DNA from: Bacillus pumilus
Lineage (GTDB): Bacteria; Bacillota; Bacilli; Bacillales; Bacillaceae
Assembly (NCBI RefSeq): GCF_003431975.1
Contig: NZ_CP027116.1
Location: 2,232,001 to 2,296,000, forward strand
Reading direction: 5' to 3'
Length of the DNA: 64,000 nucleotides
Position 1 is the first letter of the stretch; each line of letters opens with the position of its first letter. Of this stretch, positions 8,994-19,834 are shown one piece after another. The translations under genes and the position numbers were made by a program. Below the pieces are notes generated by a model. The model was not told the origin of the DNA, ran no database searches, and saw nothing but the letters and a program-made list of their open reading frames with translations.

Positions 8994-9712
8994 TCAGCGC
9001 CGACCTCAAATTTGTAACCGACACCCCATACCGTCACGATTTTTTTCGCAGCTTCTGGAGACACTTTATTCAGTTTTTCACGAAGTCGTTTGACGTGTGT
9101 ATCGACTGTTCTCAAGTCTCCAAAGAATTCATACTGCCATACTTCTTTTAAAAGCTTTTCTCTGTCATAAACCTTATCCGGTGTTTTCGCAAGGAAATAT
9201 AAAAGCTCGTATTCCTTTGGCGTAAGACTAACTTCTTTGCCATCAGCCGTCACTCTATGTGCATCGTGGTCAATTGAAAGATGAGAAAATACCAATACAT
9301 CCTTTGTAGTTGTCCCAGTATTGAGATAAGACGTTTGTGACGATCTTCTCAGCAATGCCTTCACACGTAAAACAACTTCACGCGGGCTAAAAGGTTTGAC
9401 GATATAGTCATCCGTTCCTGCCTCAAACCCTTGCACGCGGTTGGCTTCTTCTCCTTTTGCTGTCAGCATAATAATTGGCGTCGCTTTTTTGTCTCGAATT
9501 TGATTACACACTTCAATCCCGTCTGTTCCAGGCATCATTAAATCGAGCAAAATGAGGTCATAATCCGTTTGAAGCCCTTTTTGAATCGCCTCATCTCCAT
9601 TTTCCGCTTCATCGATTTCATAATTTTCACGTTCTAAATACATTTTTAAAAGGCGGCGAATTCTTGCCTCATCATCTACGACTAATATTTTCGTTTGAGT
9701 TGTGTGTTCCAT
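8990..9712 (-). CDS. resD: Response regulator ResD
   Basis: An OmpR/PhoB-type regulator of 240 residues: receiver domain (1-120) with acidic pocket D13/D14, phospho-acceptor D57 in [11 protein letters not shown] and K at the DDYIVKPFS loop, then a winged-helix DNA-binding domain (about 140-235, [14 protein letters not shown] ... [12 protein letters not shown] ... VWGVGYKF). It activates anaerobic respiration, cytochrome and resABC genes in B. subtilis. The stop overlaps the resE start (ATGA), so expression is coupled. Confidence 0.96.
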   Translation of the reverse strand: MEHTTQTKILVVDDEARIRRLLKMYLERENYEIDEAENGDEAIQKGLQTDYDLILLDLMMPGTDGIEVCNQIRDKKATPIIMLTAKGEEANRVQGFEAGTDDYIVKPFSPREVVLRVKALLRRSSQTSYLNTGTTTKDVLVFSHLSIDHDAHRVTADGKEVSLTPKEYELLYFLAKTPDKVYDREKLLKEVWQYEFFGDLRTVDTHVKRLREKLNKVSPEAAKKIVTVWGVGYKFEVGAE

Positions 9713-9755
9713 TAGACAATCCTCCTGCTTTCTCCGTTGTTACATTCATTTTAAC

Positions 9756-9792
9756 AAAAAGCCGAATCGATTCATAAAAGTTGGCCTTTTTT
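9756..9792 (-). terminator. Terminator-like hairpin between resABC and resDE
   Basis: Minus strand: AAAAAGGCCAA pairs with TTCGGCTTTTT around a 14-nt loop. It would reduce readthrough from the upstream res genes into resD. Confidence 0.6.
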
Positions 9793-9799
9793 CATGTGA

Positions 9800-10978
9800 T
9801 TACGCGTAAGAATGAAGCCCTGCGATCACAAGATTGACAAAGATGAGATTAAACATAATAATAGCGAATCCGATCACAGCTAACCATGCGGACTTTTCAC
9901 CATGCCAGCCCCGGGATAAGCGAAGATGAAGATAGGCTGCATAAAAAAGAAACGTAATCAATGCCCATACTTCCTTCGGGTCCCAGCCCCAGAACCGAGT
10001 CCAGGCAATTTGCGCCCAGATCATTGCAAAAATGAGCCCGCCTAACGCAAATACAGGGAAACCAATGGAAACAGCTCTGTATCCAATTTCATCGACTAAA
10101 TCTAGGTTCACCTGTTTCACGAGCGGTTGAAGCAGAGCGCTCAGTCGTTTGCGAATGATTAATCGAATCAGCCCATACAAGATCAGCCCCGTGCCGAATG
10201 ACCATAACACCGTATTGACCTTTCTTCCTGAAAAAACAGGCGGCAAATCAACAAATGGTTCCAAACGATCTTGCGTCACAAGCTCTCCTTTATGAGGTCC
10301 AACTAGAGCCGGCAGCTCATAGACCATCACACTTTCCTCTTTATTTTTATCGACCCAATTAAATTTCGCTTCATATCCTGTCATTCTAAAGATGGACGTG
10401 ACAGCGATAAATGCAAGTGTGACAACAATCATAAACATGACGAGCTCTAAACCAAACGTCTTTTTCCCTGGCTTTGTTTGATCTACATGTTTTAATAGGA
10501 AGATGACACCTGCTACAAAGCTGATCGCTAATATGGCTTGCCCAAGTGCCGCTGTTGTCACGTGAATATAAAGCCAATTACTTTGTAGTGAAGGAATCAG
10601 CGGCGAAATATCCGATGGGAACATACTTGCATAAGCAATAATCAATAAAGCGATTGGAAGTGTAAATAACCCAAGTACAGACACTTGATACACAAAATAT
10701 AAAATGATGAATGCGAGCACAAGCATCATGCCAAAAGCTGTTGTGAATTCAAACAAATTACTGACAGGTGCATGACCAGACGCTATCCACCTTGAAATAA
10801 AATAGCCTAATTGGCTCAAAAAACCGATGATGGTAAGCGTAATGCCGATAAGTGCTGCCTTATTCTTGCGCGGTCCATCGACTTTCTTTTTTCCTTTAAT
10901 AGCACCGCCAAAAAAAGGAACTGCCGCTAAATAAAATAGAAAAGCTGCAAATAACAGGTTTTCACTGACTGCCGCCAT
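9800..10978 (-). CDS. resC: Cytochrome c biogenesis protein ResC (CcsA family)
   Basis: A polytopic membrane protein of 392 residues, partner of ResB in System II cytochrome c maturation, which moves and attaches haem on the outer face of the membrane. The tryptophan-rich haem-handling signature [17 protein letters not shown] lies near residues 330-346, with flanking conserved histidines ([12 protein letters not shown] and [12 protein letters not shown]). The start overlaps the 3' end of resB by 17 nt. Confidence 0.94.
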   Translation of the reverse strand: MAAVSENLLFAAFLFYLAAVPFFGGAIKGKKKVDGPRKNKAALIGITLTIIGFLSQLGYFISRWIASGHAPVSNLFEFTTAFGMMLVLAFIILYFVYQVSVLGLFTLPIALLIIAYASMFPSDISPLIPSLQSNWLYIHVTTAALGQAILAISFVAGVIFLLKHVDQTKPGKKTFGLELVMFMIVVTLAFIAVTSIFRMTGYEAKFNWVDKNKEESVMVYELPALVGPHKGELVTQDRLEPFVDLPPVFSGRKVNTVLWSFGTGLILYGLIRLIIRKRLSALLQPLVKQVNLDLVDEIGYRAVSIGFPVFALGGLIFAMIWAQIAWTRFWGWDPKEVWALITFLFYAAYLHLRLSRGWHGEKSAWLAVIGFAIIMFNLIFVNLVIAGLHSYA

Positions 10979-12641
10979 CTAATCCTTCCCCCTTGCTCTT
11001 GCTGATACTTGTTGTATCAGGCAGTTCTTTTTGATCAACTGGCTGTTTGATGCCACTGTCCCTTAATAGCACATTGAGATCAGACTTTATACCGAACCAG
11101 TTTTTGTTTGTGTGTCCTGCCACAAATACTTTTCCATCCTTTGCAGACAGCCAAATTCTTCTATGCTGCCAATACATCCCCTGTACGACACCAATCATGA
11201 AGATAATGCCGCCTACGATGAGCACCCCGAGAGTTAAATCTTTTCTTACCGTCAATCCCGTGACGTTTTTCGTTTCCACTCGATCAAACTTCATTTTATA
11301 CATGTTGTTATCAGAGCCTTCTACTGTCTCTTGAATCGCCACAAAGCTTTTTTCACCTTTAGGCTTTTCGGGAGAAATCATTTCAAACACGAAAGCAGGA
11401 TTATTCGGATTCCTTGTTTTCGTACTCGGCGTTCCATCATCGTCAAAATAAAAATCAGGGAGATAGCTCATCACTTTGACTTTGTAACCGCTACCAAGAT
11501 CATATTCTGACTTAGGCTCCAGCAGATTAATCTTCACTGTTCCGAAAGATTTCTCTGTATCTTTACGAATCAGCTGAAAGACCATTTGATCGAGTTCATT
11601 TTGTTTAAAATCTACTTGATATAATGAAAAATGATCAAACTTGAGCGGTTCGTTCACTTTAATATCATGTTCTGTTACCTGCTTCAGCTTAGGCTTTTCA
11701 CCCAAAACAACTTCGCCTTCACGTTTGTATAAAATGGCGTCGGTTTTATAACTTTTCACCACTTGACCATCGCCAGCTCTTTCAATCGCATTCTCAAACA
11801 CTTCTTTTTCATTTCCAGTTTCATAGCGGTCTATTGAGAACGCATTATTTTTCAAAAAATATTGACCATTTGTACCTGGGATTGGGGCAGTTTCACCCTC
11901 TCTGACCCATAGCGTTTCATCCACGTACATGCCCGGGACAAACCGGAGCATCGATCCAATAAGAAAGATGATTAATCCAATGTGATTGACGTAAGGGCCC
12001 CAGCGTGAAAAGCGGCCTTTTTCAGCTAAAATATGTCCGTTTTCTTCTCGTACACGGTAACGCTTTTGTTTCATTGCTCTTATGATGCCTTCATATGTAT
12101 GCTGATCTAACGTTTTGTCTGTTTCACTGAACAGACGCTGTCTTCTCATAAAGCCTTCTTTTTTGATAACCCCTTGGTTTTTGAGTGCTCGATAAAGAGG
12201 AATGACCCGGTCGAGACTGCAAATGACAAGGGAGATTCCGATGGATGCAACTAATGCTAAAAACCACCAAGAATTATAAAGATCATGGAATCCAAGTATG
12301 TAATACAACTTACCGAACGACCCATATTGCTCTTCATAATAGGTGGAAGCAGATGCACCTGGCGGAATAAATCGCTCCTGCGGAAAAATAGTTCCTAGTG
12401 AGGAGGCAAGCAGTGTAATGACAATGAGCCACACACCCACTTTAACGGAAGAAAAAAAGTTCCATACTTTATCAACAATCGTTTTGTTGTATGTTTGCGA
12501 GCGTCTTGCACTGCCGTCATATCTCATATCAAGCAGCTTTGAAGAGTTTTTCTCATTAGCCGCAATGGGATTTCCGCATGATTCACATAGAACAGTTCCG
12601 ATTGGATTAATATGTCCACACTCGCACTTTACCTCTTTCAT
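10962..12641 (-). CDS. resB: Cytochrome c biogenesis protein ResB (Ccs1 family)
   Basis: ResB, 559 residues, is the second half of the System II haem-attachment complex. A cytosolic zinc-ribbon-like head (C6, C8, C19, C22) precedes three N-terminal membrane helices (about 70-88, 122-140, 218-236), a large extracytoplasmic domain (about 240-470), and a last membrane helix near 475-497. It starts 1 nt after the resA stop and overlaps resC, so resABC is one translational unit. Confidence 0.94.
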   Translation of the reverse strand: MKEVKCECGHINPIGTVLCESCGNPIAANEKNSSKLLDMRYDGSARRSQTYNKTIVDKVWNFFSSVKVGVWLIVITLLASSLGTIFPQERFIPPGASASTYYEEQYGSFGKLYYILGFHDLYNSWWFLALVASIGISLVICSLDRVIPLYRALKNQGVIKKEGFMRRQRLFSETDKTLDQHTYEGIIRAMKQKRYRVREENGHILAEKGRFSRWGPYVNHIGLIIFLIGSMLRFVPGMYVDETLWVREGETAPIPGTNGQYFLKNNAFSIDRYETGNEKEVFENAIERAGDGQVVKSYKTDAILYKREGEVVLGEKPKLKQVTEHDIKVNEPLKFDHFSLYQVDFKQNELDQMVFQLIRKDTEKSFGTVKINLLEPKSEYDLGSGYKVKVMSYLPDFYFDDDGTPSTKTRNPNNPAFVFEMISPEKPKGEKSFVAIQETVEGSDNNMYKMKFDRVETKNVTGLTVRKDLTLGVLIVGGIIFMIGVVQGMYWQHRRIWLSAKDGKVFVAGHTNKNWFGIKSDLNVLLRDSGIKQPVDQKELPDTTSISKSKGEGLDGGSQ

Positions 12642-12642
12642 T

Positions 12643-13173
12643 CTATGACCCCTTTGGTTTAATCAAATTCATATATTCATAGACATTACGTTCTGTCATG
12701 GTCCCCTTTATGACTTTGATTACCTTGCCTTCAGGATTAATTAAAAATGTAGTTGGCAGCGGCGTAATATCATAGGCCTCTGTCACTTGGCGATCTTTGT
12801 CCATGGCAACAGGAAAATTCACGCCATAGGCTTCCATAAAATTTTTCACGGCAATCTTGGATTCGGCAACATTGACTGCAACAATTTCCACACCGCGATC
12901 CTTGAACAATTCATATTGATTCGCCATGTAAGGAAATTCTTGTTTACACGGACCACACCAGGTCCCCCAAAAATTAAGAAAGACGCCTTTGCCCTTTAAG
13001 TCCTTTAATTCAATCCGTTCCCCATCCACTGATTGAAGGACAAAATTTGGCGCAATAGATCCTTCTTTGACTCGATCCTGTTTGGCAAATACTGAGTTAT
13101 ACATCGTATAACATAGTGCAGCAAGCATCACGAGGAGAATGCCCGTCCGTATGAAAAACCGTCTTTTCTTCAT
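12643..13173 (-). CDS. resA: Thiol-disulfide oxidoreductase ResA
   Basis: A membrane-anchored thioredoxin-fold protein of 176 residues that reduces the CXXCH haem-binding cysteines of apocytochrome c outside the cell. Signal anchor at 9-28, redox pair C73/C76 in [13 protein letters not shown], cis-proline loop in [12 protein letters not shown]. The motif is CGPC where B. subtilis ResA has CEPC, while the following conserved Glu (E79) is kept. The ATG at 13173 follows GAAGGGG and gives the family length; an earlier in-frame start at 13242 has no such site. Confidence 0.94.
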   Translation of the reverse strand: MKKRRFFIRTGILLVMLAALCYTMYNSVFAKQDRVKEGSIAPNFVLQSVDGERIELKDLKGKGVFLNFWGTWCGPCKQEFPYMANQYELFKDRGVEIVAVNVAESKIAVKNFMEAYGVNFPVAMDKDRQVTEAYDITPLPTTFLINPEGKVIKVIKGTMTERNVYEYMNLIKPKGS

Positions 13174-13263
13174 CTGAAGTACCCCTTCCCCATAGACATT
13201 CAGGTAAATTATAGCATTCTCCTTCTTTTGATGCTTCTTCATTTTTTGAAGTTTATGTGAAAA

Positions 13264-13998
13264 TTAAAAAGCGCTTTTCCCATGATCCGCAATTGCTCTC
13301 AGGCGCTTGACTTCATGAGGAGACAATTCTCTGCGGTCTCCTGGTCTCATGCCTTCAATGTGAAGGAACGCATATTGTTCTCTTTTAAGCTTTAACACAT
13401 CGTGGCCGATCGCTTCAAACATGCGACGAACTTGTCTGTTTCTGCCTTCATGAATGGTTAATTGGACGATACATGTTTGTTTTCGTTTATCAATAGAAAG
13501 CATTTTGGCACGCGCAGGTGCAGTCTTTTTATGATCTAACATAATCCCTTTTTCAAGCTTTCTAAGCAATTCCTTTGATGGAATGCCTTTTAGCTTCGCT
13601 GCATACGTTTTATCAATTTGATATTTTGGATGCATAAGCTTATGGGCAAACTCCCCATCATTTGTGATTAAAATCAAACCGCTCGTATCATAATCTAAAC
13701 GCCCGATTGGGTACAGGCGCTGCGGGACATCATCAAAGAAGTCTGTAACGACTTTACGTCCTTTATCATCCTCGGCAGCTGAAATGACGCCGCGCGGTTT
13801 ATACAGCATGAAGTAAACTGGTTCTTCTCTTTCAAGCTTTAATCCGTTGACTTCAATTTTATCTGAAGAGCCCACCTTTACTCCGAGCTCAGTCACTGTT
13901 TGACCATTAACGGTAACTCGTCCTTCTTTAATTAATTCTTCAGCCTTTCGTCTTGAAGCGACGCCGGCATGTGCAATTACTTTCTGTAAACGTTCCAT
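13264..13998 (-). CDS. rluB: 23S rRNA pseudouridine synthase RluB
   Basis: RsuA/RluB-family pseudouridine synthase, 244 residues. Residues 1-60 form an S4 RNA-binding domain (VASRRKAEELIKEGRVTVNG); the catalytic domain carries the Asp of the GRLDYDTSGLILITNDGE motif near residue 105 and LTIHEGRNRQVRRMFEAIGH. It modifies the 2605-equivalent uridine region of 23S rRNA in bacteria. Position between spmB and resA matches B. subtilis ypuL. Confidence 0.94.
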   Translation of the reverse strand: MERLQKVIAHAGVASRRKAEELIKEGRVTVNGQTVTELGVKVGSSDKIEVNGLKLEREEPVYFMLYKPRGVISAAEDDKGRKVVTDFFDDVPQRLYPIGRLDYDTSGLILITNDGEFAHKLMHPKYQIDKTYAAKLKGIPSKELLRKLEKGIMLDHKKTAPARAKMLSIDKRKQTCIVQLTIHEGRNRQVRRMFEAIGHDVLKLKREQYAFLHIEGMRPGDRRELSPHEVKRLRAIADHGKSAF

Positions 13999-14110
13999 TT
14001 GTCTTTCACCTCATGTACTATCTTACTTGCTTGACTTAAAACAAACAAGCATTCGTGGAAAAATAAGCGATTCGTCTGTCTAATTTCAGCTAAAAAGCAA
14101 TTTTCCATAC

Positions 14111-14133
14111 AAAAAAGCGCCTCATTAGGCGCC
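14111..14133 (-). terminator. Terminator overlapping the spmB stop codon
   Basis: Minus strand: GGCGCC-TAAT-GAGGCGC hairpin then six T; the spmB stop codon lies in the loop side of the stem. Confidence 0.82.
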
Positions 14134-14661
14134 GCTAAATAACAAACTAACGATAATGACAGATGCAATGACGCCGATGAGGTCTGCTAACAGACCTACT
14201 TTCAGCGCATCTCCCATTTTTTTAATACCAACTGCTCCAAAATAGACCGTTAAAATGTAAAGGGTGGTATCTGTTGACCCTTGCATAACAGCTGCGAGCT
14301 GCCCAATAAAAGAATCTGGTCCATATGTCGCAATTAAGTCTGATGTCATCCCAAGTGCAGCCGTTCCTGATATCGGACGAATAAACGCAAGCGGCACCAC
14401 TTCTGCTGGAAAACCGATCGCTGTAAAGAGGGGTTTTAAAAGCCCCATAACAAAATCAAGCGCACCTGACGCACGGAAGATCGTAATGGCGACAAGCATA
14501 CCGACTAAATAAGGAATGATTGAAAAGGCAATTTGAATGCCCTCTTTCCCACCCTCGACAAATGTTTCATAGGTCGGTACCTTTTTTATGGTTCCTGCAA
14601 TTAAAATCCCTGCGATGATCAGTGGGATCAAAGCAAGTGACAGCCAGTTAATCAATGACAC
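14125..14661 (-). CDS. spmB: Spore maturation protein SpmB
   Basis: A nucleoside-recognition (Gate) domain membrane protein of 178 residues with about five hydrophobic helices; SpmA and SpmB together are needed for full dehydration of the spore core in B. subtilis. The GTG at 14661 is chosen: GGGGGTG lies just upstream, it starts 4 nt after spmA ends, and length equals the B. subtilis protein. An in-frame ATG at 14718 would overlap spmA by 53 nt. Confidence 0.9.
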   Translation of the reverse strand: MSLINWLSLALIPLIIAGILIAGTIKKVPTYETFVEGGKEGIQIAFSIIPYLVGMLVAITIFRASGALDFVMGLLKPLFTAIGFPAEVVPLAFIRPISGTAALGMTSDLIATYGPDSFIGQLAAVMQGSTDTTLYILTVYFGAVGIKKMGDALKVGLLADLIGVIASVIIVSLLFSGA

Positions 14662-14665
14662 GAGA

Positions 14666-15253
14666 TCACCCCCGCCTGCTTCTGCGATAGTGGAAATAGC
14701 GATCAATGAGAATTGCACCGATTCCTGAAATGAGTGTCGCCAAAATGGTCGGACCTACAATGTCTGTTGGCTGATCTGCACCATAGGTCATTCTAATCGC
14801 AATGACGGTTGTTGGCACAAGTGTGATAGAGGATGTGTTGACCGCTAAAAATGTAATCATGGAACGGCTTGCCTCATTTTTTCCGCCATTTAATGCTTTC
14901 ATCTGCTCCATCGCCTTAATCCCTAATGGTGTTGCGGCATTTCCGAGACCAAAGAAATTCGCCATCAGGTTGGACAAAATATATCCCATTGCGGGATGGT
15001 TAGGAGGAATTTCCGGGAATAGCTTTGAAATAAAGGGACGGCACAATTTACTAAAGAAATTTAACAGACCAGCCTCTTCTGCAATCTTCATCAGTCCAAG
15101 CCAAAAAACAAGGACACTAATCAGACCAATTGAAATGGTGACTGCTTCTTTTGAGCCCTTAAATACTGCTTCGTTTACTTCCTCCATCGTTCCGTTGAAC
15201 ATCGCATAAACAAGACCGATGACAGTGAGGAATACCCATATTAGATTGACCAT
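14666..15253 (-). CDS. spmA: Spore maturation protein SpmA
   Basis: A 195-residue Gate-domain membrane protein, partner of SpmB. Recognisable segments are [34 protein letters not shown] and [13 protein letters not shown]. It overlaps the 3' end of dacB by 13 nt and precedes spmB directly, giving the dacB-spmA-spmB operon expressed in the mother cell in B. subtilis. Confidence 0.93.
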   Translation of the reverse strand: MVNLIWVFLTVIGLVYAMFNGTMEEVNEAVFKGSKEAVTISIGLISVLVFWLGLMKIAEEAGLLNFFSKLCRPFISKLFPEIPPNHPAMGYILSNLMANFFGLGNAATPLGIKAMEQMKALNGGKNEASRSMITFLAVNTSSITLVPTTVIAIRMTYGADQPTDIVGPTILATLISGIGAILIDRYFHYRRSRRG

Positions 15254-16398
15254 GAAGATCCGCCTATCGATGTCTGAAAGACAGACTTAAACATTTCTTG
15301 AAAGCTTTTTTGAGGCATTCGGTTTTGTTTATTCTCATAAAAAATCGGCACTTGCTCAATCACTTGGCCATCTAATAAAAACGTCATTTTCCCTACAACA
15401 TCCGGGATGGCTTCGGCGTTTTTTTTCCATTTCTTTTGAGGGGTAAGCATTTCCGTTTCAATTTCTACTAATTTTTTCTCATCTTCATTTAGAAAATAAT
15501 CCACATCACGTTTAATAAATGCTTTTTTTTCGTAAAAGGACCCTTTTAACGAAGCAAGTCTTCCTTTTTCAGCAAGTACGTATGTTTTGTAGTGATCAAA
15601 TGCATATTCAAACATAGAGATGTGATCCTTCCAATCATCTGGCGCATTAATGGTCACAGCGATCAGCGCAGCATCCCCTTTTGCCGCAGTAGAAACAAGT
15701 GTGCGTTTTGCAAGCTTTGTATATCCCGTTTTCCCACCAGTTGAATATTTGTATAATCCGGTGAGCAGCTTATTTTTATTTTTCCAATAGCCTTCCATTG
15801 TCTTCGCTTTATAAAACGTCGTGCCTGCAATTTTTTGATATTGTTTATGCTCCATGGCGTATTTTGTTAAGATGGCCATGTCATACGCTGATGAATAATG
15901 ATGTTTATGATCATCGAGTCCATGAGGATTTTGAAAATGTGTATTTTCCATCCCTAGTTCAGATGCTTTTTGATTCATCATAAAAATAAATCCTTCTAAA
16001 CTGCCGCCAACATGCTCTGCAATGGCAACAGCTGCATCATTTCCAGAACGCAGCATTAACCCGTACGTTAAGTCTTCTAAGCTCACCTTCTGCCCTTCTT
16101 TTAAATAAATCGATGAGCCCTCTGCTTGAATCGCGCGTTTTGATACCTTGACAGTGTCTTTCATTTTTCCTGATTCAATGGCTAATACCGCCGTCATAAT
16201 CTTCGTAATACTCGCGATTCTCCTTTTTTCATGCTCGTCCTTTCCAAATAGGACTCTGCCTGACTGTCCATCTATTAAAATGGCGCTTCTTGCACTCACA
16301 GATAATGATATGTCTGCTTTGGCATGTGAGGAAAAAGGCAGTAAGAGTGTAAATAGAAGAAGGACTGCTGTTCCAATTTTTAAATAGGGCATGTTCAT
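15241..16398 (-). CDS. dacB: D-alanyl-D-alanine carboxypeptidase DacB (PBP5*), sporulation-specific
   Basis: A 385-residue S11-family penicillin-binding protein with signal peptide 1-26 (ending SHA), nucleophile S63 in SITK, SGN at 118-120 and KTG at 223-225, then the C-terminal beta domain and an amphipathic membrane anchor. It trims cross-links in spore cortex peptidoglycan. Two ATG codons three apart are possible starts (16398 or 16392); AAGGAC lies upstream. A sigma-E-like promoter lies at 16423-16454 and the gene leads the dacB-spmAB operon. Confidence 0.94.
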   Translation of the reverse strand: MNMPYLKIGTAVLLLFTLLLPFSSHAKADISLSVSARSAILIDGQSGRVLFGKDEHEKRRIASITKIMTAVLAIESGKMKDTVKVSKRAIQAEGSSIYLKEGQKVSLEDLTYGLMLRSGNDAAVAIAEHVGGSLEGFIFMMNQKASELGMENTHFQNPHGLDDHKHHYSSAYDMAILTKYAMEHKQYQKIAGTTFYKAKTMEGYWKNKNKLLTGLYKYSTGGKTGYTKLAKRTLVSTAAKGDAALIAVTINAPDDWKDHISMFEYAFDHYKTYVLAEKGRLASLKGSFYEKKAFIKRDVDYFLNEDEKKLVEIETEMLTPQKKWKKNAEAIPDVVGKMTFLLDGQVIEQVPIFYENKQNRMPQKSFQEMFKSVFQTSIGGSSWSI

Positions 16399-16422
16399 TC
16401 ACGTCCTTGTCAGTTTTGTACA

Positions 16423-16454
16423 AGTGTATGCGCCGCTGAAAAAGTTATGATGCC
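16423..16454 (-). promoter_or_regulatory. Sigma-E-like promoter of dacB
   Basis: Minus strand: GGCATCAT (16454-16447) and a good -10 CATACACT (16430-16423). The 16-nt spacer is slightly long for sigma-E; dacB of B. subtilis is a known sigma-E target. Confidence 0.5.
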
Positions 16455-16462
16455 TCGTCCAT

Positions 16463-16491
16463 AAAAAAAGCGTCTCTGCATGAGAGACGCT
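16463..16491 (-). terminator. Terminator of ypuI
   Basis: Minus strand: AGCGTCTCT/AGAGACGCT stem with a CATGC loop followed by seven T, just behind ypuI. Confidence 0.9.
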
Positions 16492-16493
16492 GC

Positions 16494-16973
16494 TTATACC
16501 ATTTTCATTTGCTGATGAGATGTCGTATATTCTAACTCTTCTCTCATCGCTAAAAAGTCTTTTTCTAATGAAGAAAATAATCGTTTCATTTCAGCGGATA
16601 CTTCATGACGGAACACAATGCTGCCCTTTCCTGTGTACGCGGAACGACTGTCTTCATACCATGTATCTTTTTTCGGCGTAAAAAATTCTTCAATACATTG
16701 ATGATAAATACGGTGGAGCATCTGCTGTGCGGCTTGCTGCGGGAATGTCTGCTGCTGGCTGATTTTTTTGCAAACTGCCGCTGCATCCTCGCTGTACACT
16801 GCAAGCTTCCGTAATGTACTCAATATGTCACAATAATAGGCTTCCGCTTCAGGGTTTAATCGTTTCAAGCTGGATAAGGTCGCTTCGTTCAGAAAATCAT
16901 TCATTTCAACTGTAACCTTTGATAAAAAAACGCCTGCTTGATCAACTTGAGCCTTTACATTCATATGTGCCAT
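16494..16973 (-). CDS. ypuI: DUF3907 protein YpuI
   Basis: A soluble helical protein of 159 residues without signal peptide, assigned to YpuI by position between dacB and scpB and by overall sequence. It has no catalytic motif that I can point to and its function is unknown. An ATG at 16973 is used; a second in-frame ATG three codons on (16964) is equally possible, with GGGAAGGT upstream. Confidence 0.8.
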   Translation of the reverse strand: MAHMNVKAQVDQAGVFLSKVTVEMNDFLNEATLSSLKRLNPEAEAYYCDILSTLRKLAVYSEDAAAVCKKISQQQTFPQQAAQQMLHRIYHQCIEEFFTPKKDTWYEDSRSAYTGKGSIVFRHEVSAEMKRLFSSLEKDFLAMREELEYTTSHQQMKMV

Positions 16974-17086
16974 TTGTTTCGTGTTTACCTTCCCCTCATG
17001 GCTTTATCACCATTTTATCTGTCAACAAAAGATGTTAGACCTAAAATCTTTTTTATATTTTATCATACATTTTTCCTTCTTTTGAA

Positions 17087-17680
17087 CTATTTTATGTCTT
17101 CAAATGTTTGATTGAAGTTTTCAAAAAATAGATCAGCCTCTTCTTGTACACCATCTGCTTCCACATTCTCTGGAAGAGGCGGTAATTCATCCAAGGCTTT
17201 TAAGCCAAACTGCTCTAAAAAGGTAGGTGTTGTCCCATAGAGAATCGCTCTTCCAGGACCATCAGCACGTCCAACTTCACAGAGCAACGCTTTGGCTACT
17301 AAACTATGAAGCACCCGCTCTGATTTGACGCCTCTGATCTCCTCTACCTCACTGCGTGTGATTGGCTGTTTATAAGAAACGATTGCGAGTACCTCTAGTG
17401 CTGCCTGTGACAAACCTTTGGATGGGGTCTCGACTAATTTTTTCAAATAAATGCTGTATTCTTTTTTCGTGAGCAGCATATACGAATCTGCATATTCAAT
17501 GAGCTCAATCCCTCGTTCTTGTTTTTGATATTCTTCTTTTACGGCAGACATCATGTCGAGTAATGCTACCTCTTCTACTTCAAGAACAGACATGAGCTGT
17601 TTTTTTGTTAAGCCTTCGTCCCCTGCTGCATACAGCAGCGCTTCTAAGATGGCTTTCCAATTCACGATATCAAGCGTCAT
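17087..17680 (-). CDS. scpB: Segregation and condensation protein ScpB
   Basis: Winged-helix kleisin-interacting subunit (197 residues) of the SMC-ScpAB condensin, which compacts and segregates the chromosome. Typical segments are [42 protein letters not shown] and [20 protein letters not shown]. The ATG at 17680 is chosen over a GTG at 17692 because GGGAG would lie too close to the GTG and the ATG gives the B. subtilis length. It overlaps scpA by 11 nt. Confidence 0.95.
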   Translation of the reverse strand: MTLDIVNWKAILEALLYAAGDEGLTKKQLMSVLEVEEVALLDMMSAVKEEYQKQERGIELIEYADSYMLLTKKEYSIYLKKLVETPSKGLSQAALEVLAIVSYKQPITRSEVEEIRGVKSERVLHSLVAKALLCEVGRADGPGRAILYGTTPTFLEQFGLKALDELPPLPENVEADGVQEEADLFFENFNQTFEDIK

Positions 17681-18428
17681 GAATCGTTTCACTCCCTACG
17701 ATATAAATGTCTTCAAAGTTCCCTTCCTGCTCTAACATGATTTGATGACTTTTCATCAATTCGAGAACAGCAAGAAACGTCACGACAAGGTGTTCCTTTT
17801 GATCATGTTGAAATAGAGTCATGAAATTGGTCCGCTTTTTCGTTTTTCTTAAATGGTTCATAATCTCATTCATTTTGTCTTCAATCGGGATTTCTTGTCT
17901 TGTAATCTTAGATGGTGCTGGTTTCGTTATTTTTTTTCGGTTCAATACCTTTTGGAACGCACCTAACATATCATACACCGTGACGTGTAAATTTGTGTCC
18001 TTCGCTTCCGATTCTTTTGCAAATTCACTTAAATCACTCGGTGGTTTTGTAAAGGCATTTTGCCTTTCTTCCTCGCGTTCCTTTAGTTCTTGTGCTGCAT
18101 TTTTATACTTGCGGTATTCAATTAATTTGCCAATCAGCTCTTCTCGAGGGTCCTCTTCTTCTTCCAGCAGGTCTTCATCAAATAGCTCTTCCTCCTGTTT
18201 CGGAAGGAGCATTCTGCTTTTAATACTCAGGAGGGTTGCTGCCATCACTAAATATTCGCTTGCCACATCAAGTTCAAGCTCCCTCATTGTATGGACATAT
18301 AATAAATACTGCTCCGTAATTTTAGCGACAGGAATATCATAAATATCAATTTCCAATCGATTGATTAAATGTAAAAGTAAGTCCAAAGGACCTTCAAACG
18401 AATCTATTTTCACCTGATATTCCAGCAT
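17670..18428 (-). CDS. scpA: Segregation and condensation protein ScpA
   Basis: The kleisin subunit (252 residues) bridging the SMC heads. It begins with the signature [19 protein letters not shown] and contains [21 protein letters not shown], a central acidic stretch ([17 protein letters not shown]), and a C-terminal winged helix. The ATG at 18428 has GGTGAG six bases upstream; an in-frame ATG at 18470 would add 14 residues not seen in the family. First gene of the scpAB pair. Confidence 0.95.
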   Translation of the reverse strand: MLEYQVKIDSFEGPLDLLLHLINRLEIDIYDIPVAKITEQYLLYVHTMRELELDVASEYLVMAATLLSIKSRMLLPKQEEELFDEDLLEEEEDPREELIGKLIEYRKYKNAAQELKEREEERQNAFTKPPSDLSEFAKESEAKDTNLHVTVYDMLGAFQKVLNRKKITKPAPSKITRQEIPIEDKMNEIMNHLRKTKKRTNFMTLFQHDQKEHLVVTFLAVLELMKSHQIMLEQEGNFEDIYIVGSETIHDA

Positions 18429-18568
18429 TTTATTCTCACCATTTCTACTGTCTTCTAAGTACCGTTTCACCGGCTAACCTTTAGTATAAGACAGGATAAA
18501 GCTCTCGTCCAATATAATTTCGACCATGCTGCCGTGGGCAAAACAAGAAAAACAGTGGATTCGCCCAT

Positions 18569-18596
18569 ACCACTTAGGGCATTTATACATAGAATA
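18569..18596 (+). promoter_or_regulatory. Possible sigma-K promoter of the YjcZ-like gene
   Basis: AC at 18569-18570 and CATAGAATA at 18588-18596, 17 nt apart, fit the late mother-cell consensus (AC, then CATANNNTA). The -35 of this factor is short, so the match is suggestive only. Confidence 0.42.
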
Positions 18597-18638
18597 CCAT
18601 TGTAATCAGAACTGATGAAAAAAGGAGGCCGTATCATT

Positions 18639-18731
18639 ATGGGAGATGGCTATAACTTTGGCGGAGGATTCGCGCTTATTGTCGTGCTTTTCATCTTGCT
18701 GATCATCGTTGGCGCGGCTTGGGTTTATTAA
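18639..18731 (+). CDS. YjcZ-like sporulation peptide (30 aa)
   Basis: A short gene starting ATG after a strong AAAGGAGG at 18622-18629. The product MGDGYNFGGGFALIVVLFIL... is one hydrophobic helix after a Gly-rich head and ends AAWVY, the pattern of YjcZ-family spore-coat-associated peptides in Bacillus. It has its own terminator and a possible sigma-K promoter. In B. subtilis I recall no such gene between scpA and ypuF, so this copy may be specific to this lineage. Confidence 0.8.
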   Translation: MGDGYNFGGGFALIVVLFILLIIVGAAWVY

Positions 18732-18737
18732 AGAAAC

Positions 18738-18776
18738 AGAGCGTTCTTTCACTAAGGGCGCTCTTTCTTCTTTTCT
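18738..18776 (+). terminator. Terminator of the YjcZ-like gene
   Basis: AGAGCG at 18738-18743 pairs with CGCTCT at 18759-18764, followed by TTCTTCTTTTCTTTTC. Confidence 0.75.
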
Positions 18777-18818
18777 TTTCAATATGTTAGACTGAGAGTG
18801 GAAAAGGAGATGACCGCT

Positions 18819-19343
18819 GTGTATCCTGAAGCGTACGTGGCTTTTTTACATGAATTTCATACGACAAGAGATTATTTTGAGTGTCATGAAATTCTTGAGG
18901 AATATTGGAAGGAAGACCCACCTGAGCAGCGCAAAGAATATTGGGTTGGTTTCATTCAGCTTGCCGTTGCTTTATATCATCAAAGACGGGGAAATGGAAA
19001 AGGAGCAAAACGGCTCATTTCCAACAGCCTGCACTTGCTAGAAGCAAACCGCCCTATCTTATCAAACCTCGGCCTGGATGAGGAGGCATTTCTTATACTT
19101 CTGAGAACACTGAAAAAGAAAATGGCTGAAGACATGCCCTACGAGAGTGTCATGATCCCGATTAAAGATGAAGTGCTTCTTTCTTTATGCAAAGAAATGG
19201 CCCAAAAAGAAGGGTTGACCTTTGGACAGGAAAGCAACTTATCTCACACATTTTTGATTGAAAAACATAGACTGCGTGACCGGACAGATGTATTGCTTGA
19301 ACGAAAAAAGCAGATCGAACGTAAAAAAAGCAGAGGACGGTAG
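18819..19343 (+). CDS. ypuF: DUF309 protein YpuF
   Basis: A 174-residue DUF309 protein with the family core DYFECHEILEEYWK and FIQLAVALYHQRRGN near the N terminus (residues 17-55) and KHRLRDRTDVLLER near the C terminus. Conserved His/Glu residues of the core suggest a metal or small-ligand site, but the function is unknown. A GTG at 18819 is chosen: AAGGAGAT ends 7 nt before it and length equals the B. subtilis protein, whereas the GTG at 18798 precedes the ribosome-binding site. Confidence 0.85.
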   Translation: MYPEAYVAFLHEFHTTRDYFECHEILEEYWKEDPPEQRKEYWVGFIQLAVALYHQRRGNGKGAKRLISNSLHLLEANRPILSNLGLDEEAFLILLRTLKKKMAEDMPYESVMIPIKDEVLLSLCKEMAQKEGLTFGQESNLSHTFLIEKHRLRDRTDVLLERKKQIERKKSRGR

Positions 19344-19356
19344 CCTCTGCTTTTAC
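19324..19356. terminator. Terminator between ypuF and ribT
   Basis: AAAAAGCAGAGG and CCTCTGCTTTT form a stem that includes the last codons of ypuF; it can act for both convergent genes. Confidence 0.85.
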
Positions 19357-19367
19357 ATGTGTGATAT

Positions 19368-19730
<363 letters not shown>

Positions 19731-19834
19731 TCAATATTCAAATTATCCTAATATCCAGCAAATGTCTTTCGAATCATTTACTCATCACACATTATAAACA
19801 TTTTTATACCGTTTTTAAACTCTTTTTCACTAAA

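Noticed and set aside
17821..18342. 173-codon open frame on the plus strand opposite scpA
   Set aside because: Ser-rich antisense shadow of the Glu-rich scpA codons with no ribosome-binding site.
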